Notes: generated from the sequence alone by a model not told the origin. A stretch of DNA of 64,000 bases from Chryseobacterium gleum (GCA_945897915.1 CAMDGB010000001.1:62001-126000); one strand, 5' to 3'; shown: positions 26,073-35,819, counted from the stretch's first letter. Made by a program: numbers and translations.

Positions 26073-27050
26073 ATGTCAATCGTTGAGCCAATTTTACAAG
26101 AAAACAAAAACAGATTTGTAATTTTTCCTATAAAACACCATGATATTTGGGAATGGTACAAAAAAATGGAGGCTAGTTTTTGGACAGCCGAAGAAATTGA
26201 TTTGTCTCAAGATTTAAATGATTGGAACAATAAATTATCTCAAGATGAAAAATACTTCATCAAACATATATTAGCTTTTTTTGCTGCTTCTGACGGAATT
26301 GTAAATGAAAATTTAGCAGAAAATTTTGTAAATGAAGTACAATATGCGGAAGCAAAATTTTTCTATGGATTCCAAATCATGATGGAAAACATTCATTCTG
26401 AAACGTATTCGCTTTTAATTGATACTTATGTAAAAGATGAAGCTGAGAAAAACGATTTATTTAATGCATTAGATGTCTTTCCCGCTATTAAGAAAAAAGC
26501 AGATTGGGCATTAAAATGGATTGATTCTGATTCTTTTGCAGAACGTTTAATAGCTTTTGCAGCGGTAGAAGGTATTTTCTTCTCGGGAGCATTTTGTTCT
26601 ATTTACTGGTTGAAAAAACGTGGATTGATGCCAGGTTTAACCTTTTCTAATGAATTAATTTCTCGTGACGAAGGCGTACATTGTGATTTTGCGGTGCATT
26701 TACACAACCACCATTTAGTAAATAAAGTTTCAAAAGATCGTATCAGAACCATTATTGTAGATGCTTTAAATATTGAAAGAGAATTTATTACTGAATCGTT
26801 ACCTGTTTCATTAATTGGAATGAATGCCGGATTAATGACACAATACCTAGAATTTGTAGCAGACAGATTATTAGTAGAATTAGGATGCGATAGAGAGTAC
26901 AATACTTCAAATCCATTTGATTTTATGGATATGATTTCCTTACAAGGTAAAACCAATTTCTTTGAGAAAAAAGTTGCCGAATACCAAAAGGCAGGTGTAA
27001 TGAATACGGATACAGAAGCACAAAAAATTACTTTTGACGCTGCTTTTTAA
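26073..27050 (+). CDS. nrdB: Ribonucleoside-diphosphate reductase, small (radical) subunit
   Basis: 325 residues. NrdB houses the di-iron tyrosyl radical that starts ribonucleotide reduction in NrdA. The ferritin-like iron ligands are visible: the first carboxylate region in [39 protein letters not shown] (Glu, Glu and His, with the radical tyrosine in HSETYS), then [14 protein letters not shown] and [14 protein letters not shown]. The radical tyrosine is kept, so this is a conventional class Ia/Ib-type subunit. It precedes nrdA by 165 bases with several small hairpins between. The upstream spacer of 266 bases is A/T-rich; I could not recognise an NrdR box by eye. Confidence 0.95.
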   Translation: MSIVEPILQENKNRFVIFPIKHHDIWEWYKKMEASFWTAEEIDLSQDLNDWNNKLSQDEKYFIKHILAFFAASDGIVNENLAENFVNEVQYAEAKFFYGFQIMMENIHSETYSLLIDTYVKDEAEKNDLFNALDVFPAIKKKADWALKWIDSDSFAERLIAFAAVEGIFFSGAFCSIYWLKKRGLMPGLTFSNELISRDEGVHCDFAVHLHNHHLVNKVSKDRIRTIIVDALNIEREFITESLPVSLIGMNAGLMTQYLEFVADRLLVELGCDREYNTSNPFDFMDMISLQGKTNFFEKKVAEYQKAGVMNTDTEAQKITFDAAF

Positions 27051-27215
27051 AAGAAAAACTTACAATACAGAATTCCCCCAAATCCTGCTATTTACTTTAC
27101 CTCAAATGCGTATTCTCACTTTTTTTAGAGTGAAGCCTTACTTACTGGCCAAAAAATAAGTAATACAAATAAACCGAATCAGCAAAGGGATTTGCTGTTT
27201 CAAAAAACAAAAACT
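27051..27215. promoter_or_regulatory. nrdB-nrdA spacer with three short inverted repeats
   Basis: Three stem-forming repeats fall in 165 bases: TCACT/AGTGA at 27116-27133, TTACTTA/TAAGTAA at 27138-27163, and CAGCAAA/TTTGCTG at 27180-27197, the last 19 bases before the nrdA ATG. None has a terminator T run. They may tune the ratio of the two subunits or processing of the transcript. No function is shown. Confidence 0.4.
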
Positions 27216-29645
27216 ATGTACGTAATTAAAAGAGATGGCCACAAAGAGCCAGTAAGTTTTGACAAAATCACAGATAGAATTAAAAAACTGTGTTATGGTT
27301 TAAACGATTTAGTAGATGCTGTTAAAGTAGCTATGCGAGTTATTGAAGGATTGTACGACGGGGTAACTACTTCAGAATTAGATAACTTAGCAGCTGAAAC
27401 GGCCGCTTCAATGACCATCGCTCACCCTGATTACGCACAATTGGCAGCTCGTATCGCCATTTCTAATTTACATAAAAATACCAACAAATCCTTCTCGGAA
27501 ACGATGAGTGAAATGTACCATTATGTAAACCCAAGAACCAATCAATCAGCACCTCTTTTATCAGAAGAAGTACATAATGTAATTCAAGAAAATGCAGAAT
27601 ATTTAAATTCTCATATTATATATAACAGAGATTTTAACTACGATTATTTCGGATTTAAAACTTTGGAACGATCGTATTTATTACGAATAAATGGTCAAAT
27701 TGTTGAACGTCCGCAACACATGTTAATGCGTGTTTCTGTAGGAATTCACTTAAACGATTTGCCAGCAGTGTTGGAAACGTACGACTTAATGTCGAAAAAA
27801 TTCTTTACACATGCAACGCCAACATTATTTAATGCTGGTACACCAAAACCTCAAATGTCATCTTGTTTTCTTTTAGCGATGCAAGACGACAGTATTGATG
27901 GAATTTACGATACCTTAAAACAAACGGCTAAAATTTCACAATCTGCGGGTGGAATTGGGTTATCTATACACAATGTCCGCGCCACAGGCTCTTACATCCG
28001 TGGTACTAACGGAACTTCTAACGGAATTGTACCTATGTTACGTGTGTTCAATGATACGGCTCGTTACGTAGATCAAGGTGGTGGAAAACGTAAAGGAAGT
28101 TTTGCTATTTACATTGAAACATGGCATGCTGATATTTTCGATTTCTTAGATTTGAAAAAGAATACCGGTAAAGAAGAAATGCGTGCGCGTGATTTATTTT
28201 TCGCTATGTGGACATCAGATTTATTTATGAAACGTGTGCAAGAAGACGGACTTTGGACATTAATGTGTCCAAATGAATGTCCGGGTTTATACGATGTTCA
28301 TGGTGAAGAATTTGAAGCACTTTATACTTCATATGAAGCAGCAGGAAAAGGAAGAAAAACCATCAAAGCACATGAATTATGGGAGAAAATTCTAGAATCG
28401 CAAATTGAAACTGGAACACCATACATGTTGTATAAAGATGCAGCCAACAGAAAATCAAATCAGAAAAATTTAGGTACCATTCGTTCTTCGAATTTATGTA
28501 CCGAAATTATGGAATTTACTTCAAAAGATGAAATTGCTGTTTGTAATTTAGCATCACTTTCTCTACCTATGTTTGTTGAAAATGGAGCATTTAATCACGA
28601 TTTATTTTACACCGTTACCAAACGTGTAACTAAAAACTTGAATAAAGTAATTGACAGAAACTATTATCCAGTAATTGAAGGAGAAAATTCTAACAAGCGT
28701 CACCGTCCAATCGGATTAGGTGTACAAGGTTTAGCTGATGCTTTCATTATGCTGCGATTACCTTTTACAAGCGATGAAGCAAAAACATTAAACCAAGAAA
28801 TCTTTGAAACCATGTATTTTGCCGCTGTAACCGCTTCTATGGAAATGGCAAAAGAAGAAGGACCGTATTCTAGTTTTCAAGGTTCTCCAATTTCTCAAGG
28901 AGAATTTCAACATAATCTTTGGGGAATTCAAGATTCTGATTTGTCGGGTCGTTGGGATTGGGCAAACTTAAGAAAAGAAGTAATGGAATTTGGAGTACGC
29001 AACTCGTTATTAGTGGCGCCAATGCCAACGGCTTCTACGTCACAAATACTTGGAAATAACGAAGCATTTGAACCATATACTTCAAATATTTACACGCGTA
29101 GAGTGTTGTCTGGAGAGTTTATTGTGGTAAACAAACATTTACTAGAAGATTTAGTAAAATTAGGCTTGTGGACAGAAGATTTAAAACAAGAATTAATGCG
29201 CGAAAACGGATCAGTTCAAAATTTAAATATTCCTGAAGATTTGAAAGAATTATACAAAACGGTTTGGGAAATGTCTATGAAAGACATTATTGATATGTCG
29301 CGTCACCGTGGCTATTTTGTTGATCAATCGCAGTCGTTAAATTTATTTATGCAAAATGCAAATTATGCAAAATTAACGTCTATGCACTTTTACGCTTGGC
29401 AATCAGGTTTAAAAACAGGAATGTATTATTTACGAACAAAAGCGGCTGTTGATGCGATTAAATTCACGTTAAATAACGACAAAAAAGCAGAACCCATACA
29501 AAATATTCAAGCTAAAGAACAATTAGAAGTGGTGGAAGCAGCTGTAGAGCCAGTAAATGAAACCATGTCTGCGGAAGAATACAGCGCCATGATTGAATTA
29601 GCTAAAAACGCAGGTCCAGAAGATTGCGAAATGTGTGGTTCTTAA
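27216..29645 (+). CDS. nrdA: Ribonucleoside-diphosphate reductase, large (catalytic) subunit
   Basis: 809 residues from the ATG at 27216, reading [18 protein letters not shown]; the upstream ATG at 27192 would add eight unusual residues. An ATP-cone (about 1-90) gives allosteric control. The catalytic core shows [49 protein letters not shown] and [25 protein letters not shown]. The C-terminal tail ends CEMCGS, a CxxC pair that re-reduces the active site. It converts ribonucleoside diphosphates to deoxy forms together with NrdB just upstream. A perfect terminator follows, and genes for dCMP deaminase and a dNTPase lie within a few kb. Confidence 0.96.
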   Translation: MYVIKRDGHKEPVSFDKITDRIKKLCYGLNDLVDAVKVAMRVIEGLYDGVTTSELDNLAAETAASMTIAHPDYAQLAARIAISNLHKNTNKSFSETMSEMYHYVNPRTNQSAPLLSEEVHNVIQENAEYLNSHIIYNRDFNYDYFGFKTLERSYLLRINGQIVERPQHMLMRVSVGIHLNDLPAVLETYDLMSKKFFTHATPTLFNAGTPKPQMSSCFLLAMQDDSIDGIYDTLKQTAKISQSAGGIGLSIHNVRATGSYIRGTNGTSNGIVPMLRVFNDTARYVDQGGGKRKGSFAIYIETWHADIFDFLDLKKNTGKEEMRARDLFFAMWTSDLFMKRVQEDGLWTLMCPNECPGLYDVHGEEFEALYTSYEAAGKGRKTIKAHELWEKILESQIETGTPYMLYKDAANRKSNQKNLGTIRSSNLCTEIMEFTSKDEIAVCNLASLSLPMFVENGAFNHDLFYTVTKRVTKNLNKVIDRNYYPVIEGENSNKRHRPIGLGVQGLADAFIMLRLPFTSDEAKTLNQEIFETMYFAAVTASMEMAKEEGPYSSFQGSPISQGEFQHNLWGIQDSDLSGRWDWANLRKEVMEFGVRNSLLVAPMPTASTSQILGNNEAFEPYTSNIYTRRVLSGEFIVVNKHLLEDLVKLGLWTEDLKQELMRENGSVQNLNIPEDLKELYKTVWEMSMKDIIDMSRHRGYFVDQSQSLNLFMQNANYAKLTSMHFYAWQSGLKTGMYYLRTKAAVDAIKFTLNNDKKAEPIQNIQAKEQLEVVEAAVEPVNETMSAEEYSAMIELAKNAGPEDCEMCGS

Positions 29646-29672
29646 TTAAAAAATAAATTGAATTAGTATTCC

Positions 29673-29705
29673 AAAACAGGCATTATTTTTAATGCCTGTT
29701 TTTTT
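29673..29705 (+). terminator. Rho-independent terminator after nrdA
   Basis: AAAACAGGCATT pairs perfectly with AATGCCTGTTTT around a six-base loop, followed by a T run. Confidence 0.93.
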
Positions 29706-29706
29706 A

Positions 29707-29714
29707 TACCTTTG
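29707..29714 (+). promoter_or_regulatory. Bacteroidetes -7 promoter element (TACCTTTG)
   Basis: TAnnTTTG match directly after the nrdA terminator and 14 bases before the next start codon; the same tight terminator-promoter packing as before pth. Confidence 0.55.
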
Positions 29715-29728
29715 GAAAAAATAAAATC

Positions 29729-29950
29729 ATGGCAAAAGAAAAAGGAGTATATACAGGATTAATTGAACAAGACGCTGACGGAAATTTTTTCTGCGGGCCG
29801 TATATGTTAGACTATAAATTAGTGGTTTCAAAGTTTAAAATCGGCGATGAGGTAAATCTTAAAACGGTTATTGAAAATCCTAGCGATAAAAGTTATGATA
29901 AGTATCCAAAAAAATCAAGTTTGTTTTTCTTATCTAATTTAAAAGCGTAA
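29729..29950 (+). CDS. Small conserved-looking hypothetical protein
   Basis: 73 residues, soluble and charged, with no signal peptide. The sequence (KEKGVYTGLIEQDADGNFF, CGPYMLDYKLVVSKFKIGDE) looks like a small beta-barrel or OB-like fold with a regular strand pattern, but I recognise no named family. It is a free-standing gene: a -7 element lies 14 bases upstream, and both sides have perfect terminators (29673-29705 and 29955-29983). Having a private promoter and terminator makes it very likely a real gene. Position between nrdA and the dNTPase may be chance. Confidence 0.7.
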   Translation: MAKEKGVYTGLIEQDADGNFFCGPYMLDYKLVVSKFKIGDEVNLKTVIENPSDKSYDKYPKKSSLFFLSNLKA

Positions 29951-29954
29951 AATT

Positions 29955-29983
29955 AAAATCCTTCATCACGAAGGATTTTTTTT
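29955..29983 (+). terminator. Rho-independent terminator
   Basis: AAAATCCTTC pairs with GAAGGATTTT around a five-base loop, followed by T residues; it starts five bases after the small gene's stop. Confidence 0.92.
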
Positions 29984-30024
29984 ATTTCTAAATTCCTATC
30001 TTCGTATTTCTAAAACCGATTATA

Positions 30025-31371
30025 ATGATGAAGTGGGAACAACTTTTGTCTTTAAAACGACAAGGCGACACTAGCAAAAGATTACGAAAAGAACAAGACG
30101 ACACCCGTTTGGGTTTTGAAGTAGATTATGATAGAATTATCTTTTCTTCAGAATTCCGTTTGCTTCAAGATAAAACGCAAGTAATTCCACTTTCAAAAAC
30201 AGACTTTGTACACACGCGTTTGACGCATAGTTTGGAAGTTTCTGTTGTGGGTCGTTCAATAGGAAGGTTGGTTGGTAAAAAAGTGTTGGAAAAATACCCG
30301 CATTTACAAGAAATTCATGGTTATCAATTAAATGATTTTGGTGCGATTGTTGCCGCAGCCTGTTTGTCGCACGATATTGGAAATCCTCCATTTGGTCATT
30401 CCGGAGAAAAAGCAATTGGTGAATATTTTTCATCAGGAAGCGGTTTAAAATACAAATCAGATTTAACTGAAAAAGAGTGGCAAGATATTGTTGATTTTGA
30501 AGGAAATGCAAATGGGTTTTCTATTTTAACTTCAACAAGAGAAGGCGTTGAGGGCGCTTTGCGCATGTCTTATGCAACCTTGGGAACGTTTATGAAATAC
30601 CCAAAAGAAAGTTTACCCAAAAAGCCAACTTCAAATATTTGCGATAAAAAGTACGGATTTTTTCAACAAGACAAAAAATTCTTTCAAGAAGTAGCTTCGG
30701 AGTTGGGCATGATTTCAAACAAATCAAATTCAGATGTTGGTTATTTTCGTCATCCATTAGCTTTTTTAGTAGAAGCGGCAGATGATATTTGCTATACGAT
30801 AATCGACTTTGAGGATGGCATAAAATTAGGTTTAATTAATGAAGATTTTGCTCTTGAATATTTAATTAAATTGGTGCAAAAATCTATTGATTCCAAAAAA
30901 TACAATGAATTAAAAACTAAAGAAGATCGAATTAGTTATTTACGTGCATTGGCAATTGGCAGCTTAATAAATGATGCGGTTTCTGTATTTATGGAGAATG
31001 AAACAGCCATATTAAAAGGTGAATTTTCAGTTTCCCTTATAGACAAAAGCCAATACAAAGCCCAAATTTCCGATATTATTAATATAAGCGTAAAAAACAT
31101 ATATCAATCTAAAGAGGTAATTGAAAAAGAAATCATTGGTTATAAAGTCATCCATACGCTTTTAGATGTTTTTATTCAAGCATATATTAATACTTCAAAT
31201 AATTCAGGTACAAATTTTGATAAATTAATAATGAATATTTTGCCAGAAAAATATAAAAGCCATAAAGAAACGATGTATGATAAATTATTAAATATTTGTC
31301 AGTTTGTGTCATTATTGACTGATGGAAAAGCCATTGAAATTTATAAAATTATTAACGCAACAAGATTATAG
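30025..31371 (+). CDS. dgt: Deoxyguanosinetriphosphate triphosphohydrolase-like protein (HD domain)
   Basis: 448 residues. Dgt-type enzymes split dNTPs into nucleoside and triphosphate and so limit dNTP pools. The opening QGDTSKRLRKEQDDTRLGFEVDYDRI and SSEFRLLQDKTQV are standard. The HD metal motifs are HTRLTHSLEVSVVGRSIG (His), CLSHDIGNPPFGHSGE (HD) and EAADDICYTIIDFEDG (Asp). The ATG at 30025 is followed by another at 30028, and either may be used. The gene lies 2.4 kb from the ribonucleotide reductase genes, which make its substrates. A variant -7 element (TATCTTCG) precedes it. It converges with rsmG with six bases between. Confidence 0.93.
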   Translation: MMKWEQLLSLKRQGDTSKRLRKEQDDTRLGFEVDYDRIIFSSEFRLLQDKTQVIPLSKTDFVHTRLTHSLEVSVVGRSIGRLVGKKVLEKYPHLQEIHGYQLNDFGAIVAAACLSHDIGNPPFGHSGEKAIGEYFSSGSGLKYKSDLTEKEWQDIVDFEGNANGFSILTSTREGVEGALRMSYATLGTFMKYPKESLPKKPTSNICDKKYGFFQQDKKFFQEVASELGMISNKSNSDVGYFRHPLAFLVEAADDICYTIIDFEDGIKLGLINEDFALEYLIKLVQKSIDSKKYNELKTKEDRISYLRALAIGSLINDAVSVFMENETAILKGEFSVSLIDKSQYKAQISDIINISVKNIYQSKEVIEKEIIGYKVIHTLLDVFIQAYINTSNNSGTNFDKLIMNILPEKYKSHKETMYDKLLNICQFVSLLTDGKAIEIYKIINATRL

Positions 31372-31377
31372 TTGTTA

Positions 31378-32007
31378 TTATGATTTATATTTTAAAGGCA
31401 AATACACTACTTTTTTAGTTTCAAAAAAATCTTCTTCAAAAAAATCTGGTAAATCAAATAATTGCACTGTTTTGTATGCAGCCAATTCTTCTGTTAAATC
31501 TCCACCTTTTAAATACAAAATTCCGTTTTTTAATTCGTGAACAGCATTTTTCTTCGTTTTGTCTTTTGTCCATTTTACAAAATCTGGCATATTGGTTACC
31601 GCTCGGCTTACAATAAAATCAAACTCTTCTTTTACTAATTCCGCCCTTTTTTGTTCCGCTTTAACATTTTTTAAACCCAAGCCTTTTGCTACTTCCTGAA
31701 CCACTTTTATTTTTTTTGCAATGATGTCTATCAAATAAAATTGTGTTTCTGGGAATAAAATAGCTAATGGAATTCCTGGAAAACCACCTCCAGTTCCTAC
31801 ATCCAAAATTTTAGCGCCTGGCTGAAATTGAATTACTTTTGCAATACCTAAGGAATGCAAAACGTGTCTAGAATATAGTTCGTCTATGTCTTTTCTAGAA
31901 ATTACATTAATTTTCGAATTCCAGTCAATATACAAATCGTATAATTTTGTGAATTGTTCAATCTGTAAAGGAGTTAAATCGGGGAAATATTTTAATATCA
32001 GTTCCAA
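31378..32007 (-). CDS. rsmG: 16S rRNA (guanine-527-N7) methyltransferase
   Basis: 209 residues, the normal RsmG/GidB length. It methylates G527 of 16S rRNA using S-adenosylmethionine. The SAM motif is clear: GAKILDVGTGGGFPGIPLAILFP (residues about 65-87). The substrate-side marks are NVISRKDIDELYSRHVLHSL, AEQKRAEL and FIVSRAVTNMPDFVKW. It is divergent from the fatty acid desaturase, and a TAnnTTTG element lies 18 bases upstream on the reverse strand. Loss of RsmG gives low-level streptomycin resistance in other bacteria. Confidence 0.95.
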   Translation of the reverse strand: MELILKYFPDLTPLQIEQFTKLYDLYIDWNSKINVISRKDIDELYSRHVLHSLGIAKVIQFQPGAKILDVGTGGGFPGIPLAILFPETQFYLIDIIAKKIKVVQEVAKGLGLKNVKAEQKRAELVKEEFDFIVSRAVTNMPDFVKWTKDKTKKNAVHELKNGILYLKGGDLTEELAAYKTVQLFDLPDFFEEDFFETKKVVYLPLKYKS

Positions 32008-32025
32008 ATTATTGTAAATTTATTG

Positions 32026-32033
32026 CAAAAATA
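32026..32033 (-). promoter_or_regulatory. Bacteroidetes -7 promoter element (TATTTTTG on minus strand)
   Basis: TAnnTTTG match 19 bases upstream of the rsmG start on the reverse strand. Confidence 0.5.
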
Positions 32034-32047
32034 CAATTTTTATACGA

Positions 32048-32063
32048 TATGATATTTATCATA
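32048..32063. promoter_or_regulatory. Palindrome between rsmG and desaturase promoters, candidate operator
   Basis: TATGAT-ATTT-ATCATA, a 6-4-6 perfect inverted repeat. It is centred about 34 bases upstream of the desaturase -7 element and 15 bases from the rsmG -7 element, so a bound protein could affect either gene. The region is A/T-rich, so chance is possible. Confidence 0.35.
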
Positions 32064-32085
32064 ATAAATTTTCGAGAAATAGTAG

Positions 32086-32093
32086 TACATTTG
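32086..32093 (+). promoter_or_regulatory. Bacteroidetes -7 promoter element (TACATTTG)
   Basis: TAnnTTTG match 22 bases before the desaturase start codon. Confidence 0.55.
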
Positions 32094-32115
32094 TAAATTA
32101 ACATAAAATATTTAG

Positions 32116-33213
32116 ATGAAAATGCAAACACCAACTTTTTCAAGAACAGATAAAAATCAATTTTTTAGAACCCTAAATAAAAGAGTTAACGACTATTTTA
32201 ATGAACACAACATTAATAAAACTGGTAACTGGAAGCTACACATTAAAACGTGCATTATGTTCAGTTTGTTTTTCATTCCGTTTTTTGTAATATTTTTTAT
32301 CGAAATTCCTGTTTTGGTATATCTTTTTGCTTCTGTAGTAATAGGTATAGGTATGGCCGGTGTGGGTATGAATGTAATGCATGATGGAAATCATGGGTCG
32401 TATTCATCCAAAAATTGGTTAAATAAAATAATGGGTGGAAGTATCTATATTTTAGCTGGAAATGTTTACAATTGGCAAGTGCAACACAATGTATTACACC
32501 ACACTTATACCAATATTCCTGGTCATGACGAAGATTTAGACGCGGGAAGAGTAATCCGTTTCACTAAAGAAGCTACATGGTATAAATTTCATGCTTTTCA
32601 ACATTATTATTCTATATTTTTATATGGATTGCTTACTATAAATTGGTGTCTAACTACTGATTTTAAACAAATGGGCGGTTATTTAAAAAGAAAATTATCT
32701 TACGGAAACACGCCTAATCCTAAAACACTTTGGACTGGTTTAGTAATCTCAAAAATCGTATATTTTAGTTTTTGGATTATACTACCTTTAATATTTGGAG
32801 CCGCTAGTTGGTGGGTAATATTAATTGGGTTTTTCATAATGCATTATACAGCTGGAATGATATTAAGTATTGTTTTTCAATTAGCACATATAACAGAAGA
32901 TACCATAAACCCACATCCAAATGAAGATGGTGAAATCGAAAATACTTGGGCCATACACCAATTATTAACTACCGTAAATTTCGCCCCTAAAAACTGGATT
33001 GTAAATTGGTATACTGGCGGACTTAATCATCAAATAGAACACCACATATTTCCAAATATCAGTCATGTTCACTACGGAAAAATTGCAGAATTCGTAAAGC
33101 AAACTGCAGCCGAATGCGATTTACCATATTTCGAATACCAAACAATGAGAAGTGCTGTAATAGCTCATTTCAGACATTTAAAAGAGCTTGGCAAACGACC
33201 TCAATTAGCATAA
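32116..33213 (+). CDS. Membrane fatty acid desaturase (acyl-CoA/acyl-lipid type)
   Basis: 365 residues with four or more membrane segments. The three histidine boxes that hold the di-iron centre are intact: MHDGNHG (HDxxH, about residue 90), QHNVLHHTYT (HNVLHH, about 125) and LNHQIEHHIFP (HQIEHH, about 305). The HQIEHH form, together with the length, points to the linoleoyl-CoA/front-end-like branch of bacterial desaturases, but no fused cytochrome b5 domain is present, so electrons must come from a separate ferredoxin or similar donor. It helps adjust membrane fluidity, which suits a cold- or temperate-water flavobacterium. A palindrome upstream may be an operator. Confidence 0.9.
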   Translation: MKMQTPTFSRTDKNQFFRTLNKRVNDYFNEHNINKTGNWKLHIKTCIMFSLFFIPFFVIFFIEIPVLVYLFASVVIGIGMAGVGMNVMHDGNHGSYSSKNWLNKIMGGSIYILAGNVYNWQVQHNVLHHTYTNIPGHDEDLDAGRVIRFTKEATWYKFHAFQHYYSIFLYGLLTINWCLTTDFKQMGGYLKRKLSYGNTPNPKTLWTGLVISKIVYFSFWIILPLIFGAASWWVILIGFFIMHYTAGMILSIVFQLAHITEDTINPHPNEDGEIENTWAIHQLLTTVNFAPKNWIVNWYTGGLNHQIEHHIFPNISHVHYGKIAEFVKQTAAECDLPYFEYQTMRSAVIAHFRHLKELGKRPQLA

Positions 33214-33222
33214 TTAACAGAG

Positions 33223-33243
33223 ACGCGATTTATCGCGTTTCTT
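33223..33243 (+). terminator. Probable terminator after the desaturase gene
   Basis: ACGCGA pairs with TCGCGT around a TTTA loop, followed by a short T-rich tail (TTCTTC), so it is weaker than the others in the window. Confidence 0.65.
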
Positions 33244-33270
33244 CATTTATATCACATTTAATAAAACAAC

Positions 33271-34458
33271 ATGAATAACATTTTATCTGAAAGAATCAAT
33301 AATCTTGCCGTGTCTCAAACTTTAGCAATGGCAGCATTAGCTAGAGAATTAAAACAACAAGGAAAAGACATTATTAGTTTAAGTTTAGGCGAACCAGATT
33401 TCAATACGCCAGATTTTATCAAAGAAGCGGCTAAACGAGCAATTGATGATAATTATTCAACCTATTCGCCTGTAGATGGTTATTTAGATTTGAAAGAAGC
33501 TATTTGCACAAAATTTGAAAGAGATAATAATTTAAACTATACACCAAATCAAGTTGTAATTTCAACAGGTGCAAAACAATCTTTATACAATATTGCACAA
33601 GTAATGCTTAACGATGGTGACGAAGTAATTCTACCAGCCCCATTTTGGGTTTCTTACTTCGAAATCATCAAACTTTCAGGAGGAATTCCAGTTGAAGTAC
33701 CAACATCAGTAGAAACAAATTTTAAAATTACACCAGAACAATTAGAAGCCGCTATCACACCAAAAACTAAAATGATGTGGTTCAGTTCTCCTTGTAATCC
33801 TTCAGGTTCTGTTTACAATAAAGAAGAATTAACAGCTTTAGTCGCAGTTTTAAAAAAATATCCAAATATATATGTAGTTTCAGATGAAATTTACGAACAT
33901 ATTAATTATACCAATGAGTATTGTTCAATTGGTTCAATTGAAGGCATGGAAAACAATACTATTACTGTAAATGGTGTGGCCAAAGCATTTGCAATGACAG
34001 GATGGAGAATTGGTTATATCGGTGCTCCAGAATTTATAGCAAAAGCCTGTACAAAAATACAAGGACAAGTAACAAGTGGTGCCAATTCAATTGCACAACG
34101 AGCAACTATTGCGGCTTTACAAGCCAATCCTTCTAAAATAAAATATATGGTTGATGCTTTTCATAAACGTCGCGATTTAGTTTTCGGATTAATGAAAGAA
34201 ATTCCAGGGTTTAAATTAACTAACCCAGACGGTGCATTTTATGTGTTCCCAGATGTTTCAGCTTATTTTGGAAAAATGTTAAGAGATACTGAAATTAAAG
34301 ATGCAACAGATTTAGCCATGTATTTATTAGCAGAAGCCAACGTTGCAACAGTAACTGGCGATGCTTTCGGAAGTCCTAATTGCTTAAGACTTTCCTACGC
34401 AACTAGCGATGAACAATTAATTGAAGCTATAAAAAGAATCAAAGAGGCTTTAGCATAA
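33271..34458 (+). CDS. Pyridoxal-phosphate aminotransferase, aspartate aminotransferase type I
   Basis: 395 residues, fold type I, subgroup Ib. The protein opens LSERINNLAVSQTLAMAALARELKQQGKD and LSLGEPDFNTP, typical of the AspC/AspB branch. PLP contacts are visible: STGAKQSLYNI, the NPSGSVY asparagine, VVSDEIYEH (Asp and Tyr), and the Schiff-base lysine in NGVAKAFAMTGWRIGY (about residue 235). The C-terminal arginine that binds the substrate carboxylate is in CLRLSYATS. It most likely makes aspartate from oxaloacetate and glutamate. The gene ends before a long imperfect hairpin and the candidate RNA element. Confidence 0.92.
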   Translation: MNNILSERINNLAVSQTLAMAALARELKQQGKDIISLSLGEPDFNTPDFIKEAAKRAIDDNYSTYSPVDGYLDLKEAICTKFERDNNLNYTPNQVVISTGAKQSLYNIAQVMLNDGDEVILPAPFWVSYFEIIKLSGGIPVEVPTSVETNFKITPEQLEAAITPKTKMMWFSSPCNPSGSVYNKEELTALVAVLKKYPNIYVVSDEIYEHINYTNEYCSIGSIEGMENNTITVNGVAKAFAMTGWRIGYIGAPEFIAKACTKIQGQVTSGANSIAQRATIAALQANPSKIKYMVDAFHKRRDLVFGLMKEIPGFKLTNPDGAFYVFPDVSAYFGKMLRDTEIKDATDLAMYLLAEANVATVTGDAFGSPNCLRLSYATSDEQLIEAIKRIKEALA

Positions 34459-34469
34459 ATTTAAAAATG

Positions 34470-34537
34470 AACCATTAAGTAATTAAGATAGTTAAGAAAT
34501 AAATCTTAATAAAACTTAATGACTCATTGGTTTTTTA
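34470..34537. repeat. Long imperfect inverted repeat after the aminotransferase gene
   Basis: AACCA at 34470-34474 pairs with TGGTT at 34528-34532; inside, ATTAAGT with ACTTAAT and ATTAAGAT with ATCTTAAT also pair. A T run follows, so it can act as a terminator. The ATTAAG word recurs several times. Confidence 0.6.
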
Positions 34538-34543
34538 ATTTTT

Positions 34544-34624
34544 GGGCGTTCCCTTTCAGGTCGGGCATTCCGTTACAATATTTTATGAAAAATAAAAGGA
34601 TTTTCACTGTATTCCCTAACGCAC
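34544..34624 (+). ncRNA. Candidate structured RNA / conserved intergenic element upstream of purT
   Basis: The element opens GGGCGTTCCC, has GGTCGGGC and ATTCCGTTAC, then TTTTAT-GAAAA-ATAAAA, then AGGATTTTC and closes TCCCTAACGC. Outer arms GCGTT (34546-34550) and AACGC (34618-34622) pair; CCC with GGG (34551-34565) and the TTTTAT/ATAAAA hairpin (34581-34597) pair inside. Its GC-rich words stand out in an A/T-rich spacer. From memory, elements with this exact framing recur in intergenic regions of many flavobacteria, and a Flavo-1 RNA class has been described; I cannot confirm that this is the same family. It ends 25 bases before purT. Confidence 0.55.
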
Positions 34625-34649
34625 ATCTGTTTTCAAAACATATAAAAAA

Positions 34650-35819
34650 ATGAATAAAAAAATACTACTATTAGGTTCTGGTGAATTAGGAAAAGAGTTT
34701 GTAATTGCTGCACAACGAATCGGACAAACCGTAATTGCTGTAGATAGCTATGCAAATGCACCAGCAATGCAAGTCGCTCACGATTTCGAAGTAATTAATA
34801 TGCTTGATGGTGCTGAATTAGACAGAATTGTAGCCAAGCACCAACCCGATTTTATTGTTCCTGAAATTGAGGCCATTCGTACAGAACGTTTTTACGACTA
34901 TGAAAAGCAAGGAATTACCGTAGTACCATCAGCAAAAGCGGCTAATTTCACCATGAACAGAAAAGCCATTCGGGATTTAGCAGCAAAAGAATTAGGTTTA
35001 AAAACGGCCAATTATCGTTATGCTACTTCTTTCGAAGAATTACAAAAATCAGTTACCGAAGTAGGAATGCCTTGTGTAGTAAAACCTTTAATGAGTTCAT
35101 CAGGAAAAGGACAATCTACAGTAAAATCAATTGAAGATATTGAAAAAGCATGGAAATATGCTGTTGAAGGATCACGTGGTGATATTGTGGAAGTAATTGT
35201 AGAAGCATTCGTCAATTTTCATTCAGAAATTACGCTATTAACGGTAGTTCAAAATAATAATTTACCCACTTTGTTTTGTGCACCAATTGGTCACCGACAA
35301 GAGCGTGGCGATTATCAAGAAAGTTGGCAGCCAGCCCGAGTTTTAGAAGCAGATATTTTAGAAGCACAAGAAATGGCAAAAAAAGTTACTGAAGCTTTAG
35401 GTGGTGCAGGACTTTTCGGCGTAGAATTTTTCTTAACTAATGAAGGTGTATATTTTTCAGAATTATCCCCAAGACCCCACGATACTGGAATGGTAACCTT
35501 AGCGAATACGCAAAATTTTAACGAATTTGAATTGCATTTACGTGCGATTTTAAGTTTGCCAATTTATGAAATTACACAAGAAAGAGCAGGTGCAAGTGCC
35601 GTAATTTTAGCATCCGAAAATTCAGATCATCCAACTTTTTCTGGAATTGAAAAGCTAGCGTTTCAAACCAAAACAGATTTTCGATTGTTTGGAAAACCAA
35701 CTTCTCGACCTTACAGAAGAATGGGTGTGGTATTAAATTATGATAAATTAGATACACCTATAGAAGAAATTGTTGAAAGAGCAAAAAAAATGGCTAATTT
35801 AGTAATAGTAAATGCATAA
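34650..35819 (+). CDS. purT: Formate-dependent phosphoribosylglycinamide formyltransferase
   Basis: 389 residues. PurT adds a formyl group from formate to GAR in purine synthesis, using ATP, and replaces the folate-dependent PurN. The N-terminus [22 protein letters not shown] binds GAR. The ATP-grasp core has [73 protein letters not shown] and [16 protein letters not shown]. All are standard. The candidate structured RNA ends just upstream, so it may lie in the leader of this gene. The stop overlaps the next gene's first possible start in ATGCATAA. Confidence 0.96.
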   Translation: MNKKILLLGSGELGKEFVIAAQRIGQTVIAVDSYANAPAMQVAHDFEVINMLDGAELDRIVAKHQPDFIVPEIEAIRTERFYDYEKQGITVVPSAKAANFTMNRKAIRDLAAKELGLKTANYRYATSFEELQKSVTEVGMPCVVKPLMSSSGKGQSTVKSIEDIEKAWKYAVEGSRGDIVEVIVEAFVNFHSEITLLTVVQNNNLPTLFCAPIGHRQERGDYQESWQPARVLEADILEAQEMAKKVTEALGGAGLFGVEFFLTNEGVYFSELSPRPHDTGMVTLANTQNFNEFELHLRAILSLPIYEITQERAGASAVILASENSDHPTFSGIEKLAFQTKTDFRLFGKPTSRPYRRMGVVLNYDKLDTPIEEIVERAKKMANLVIVNA

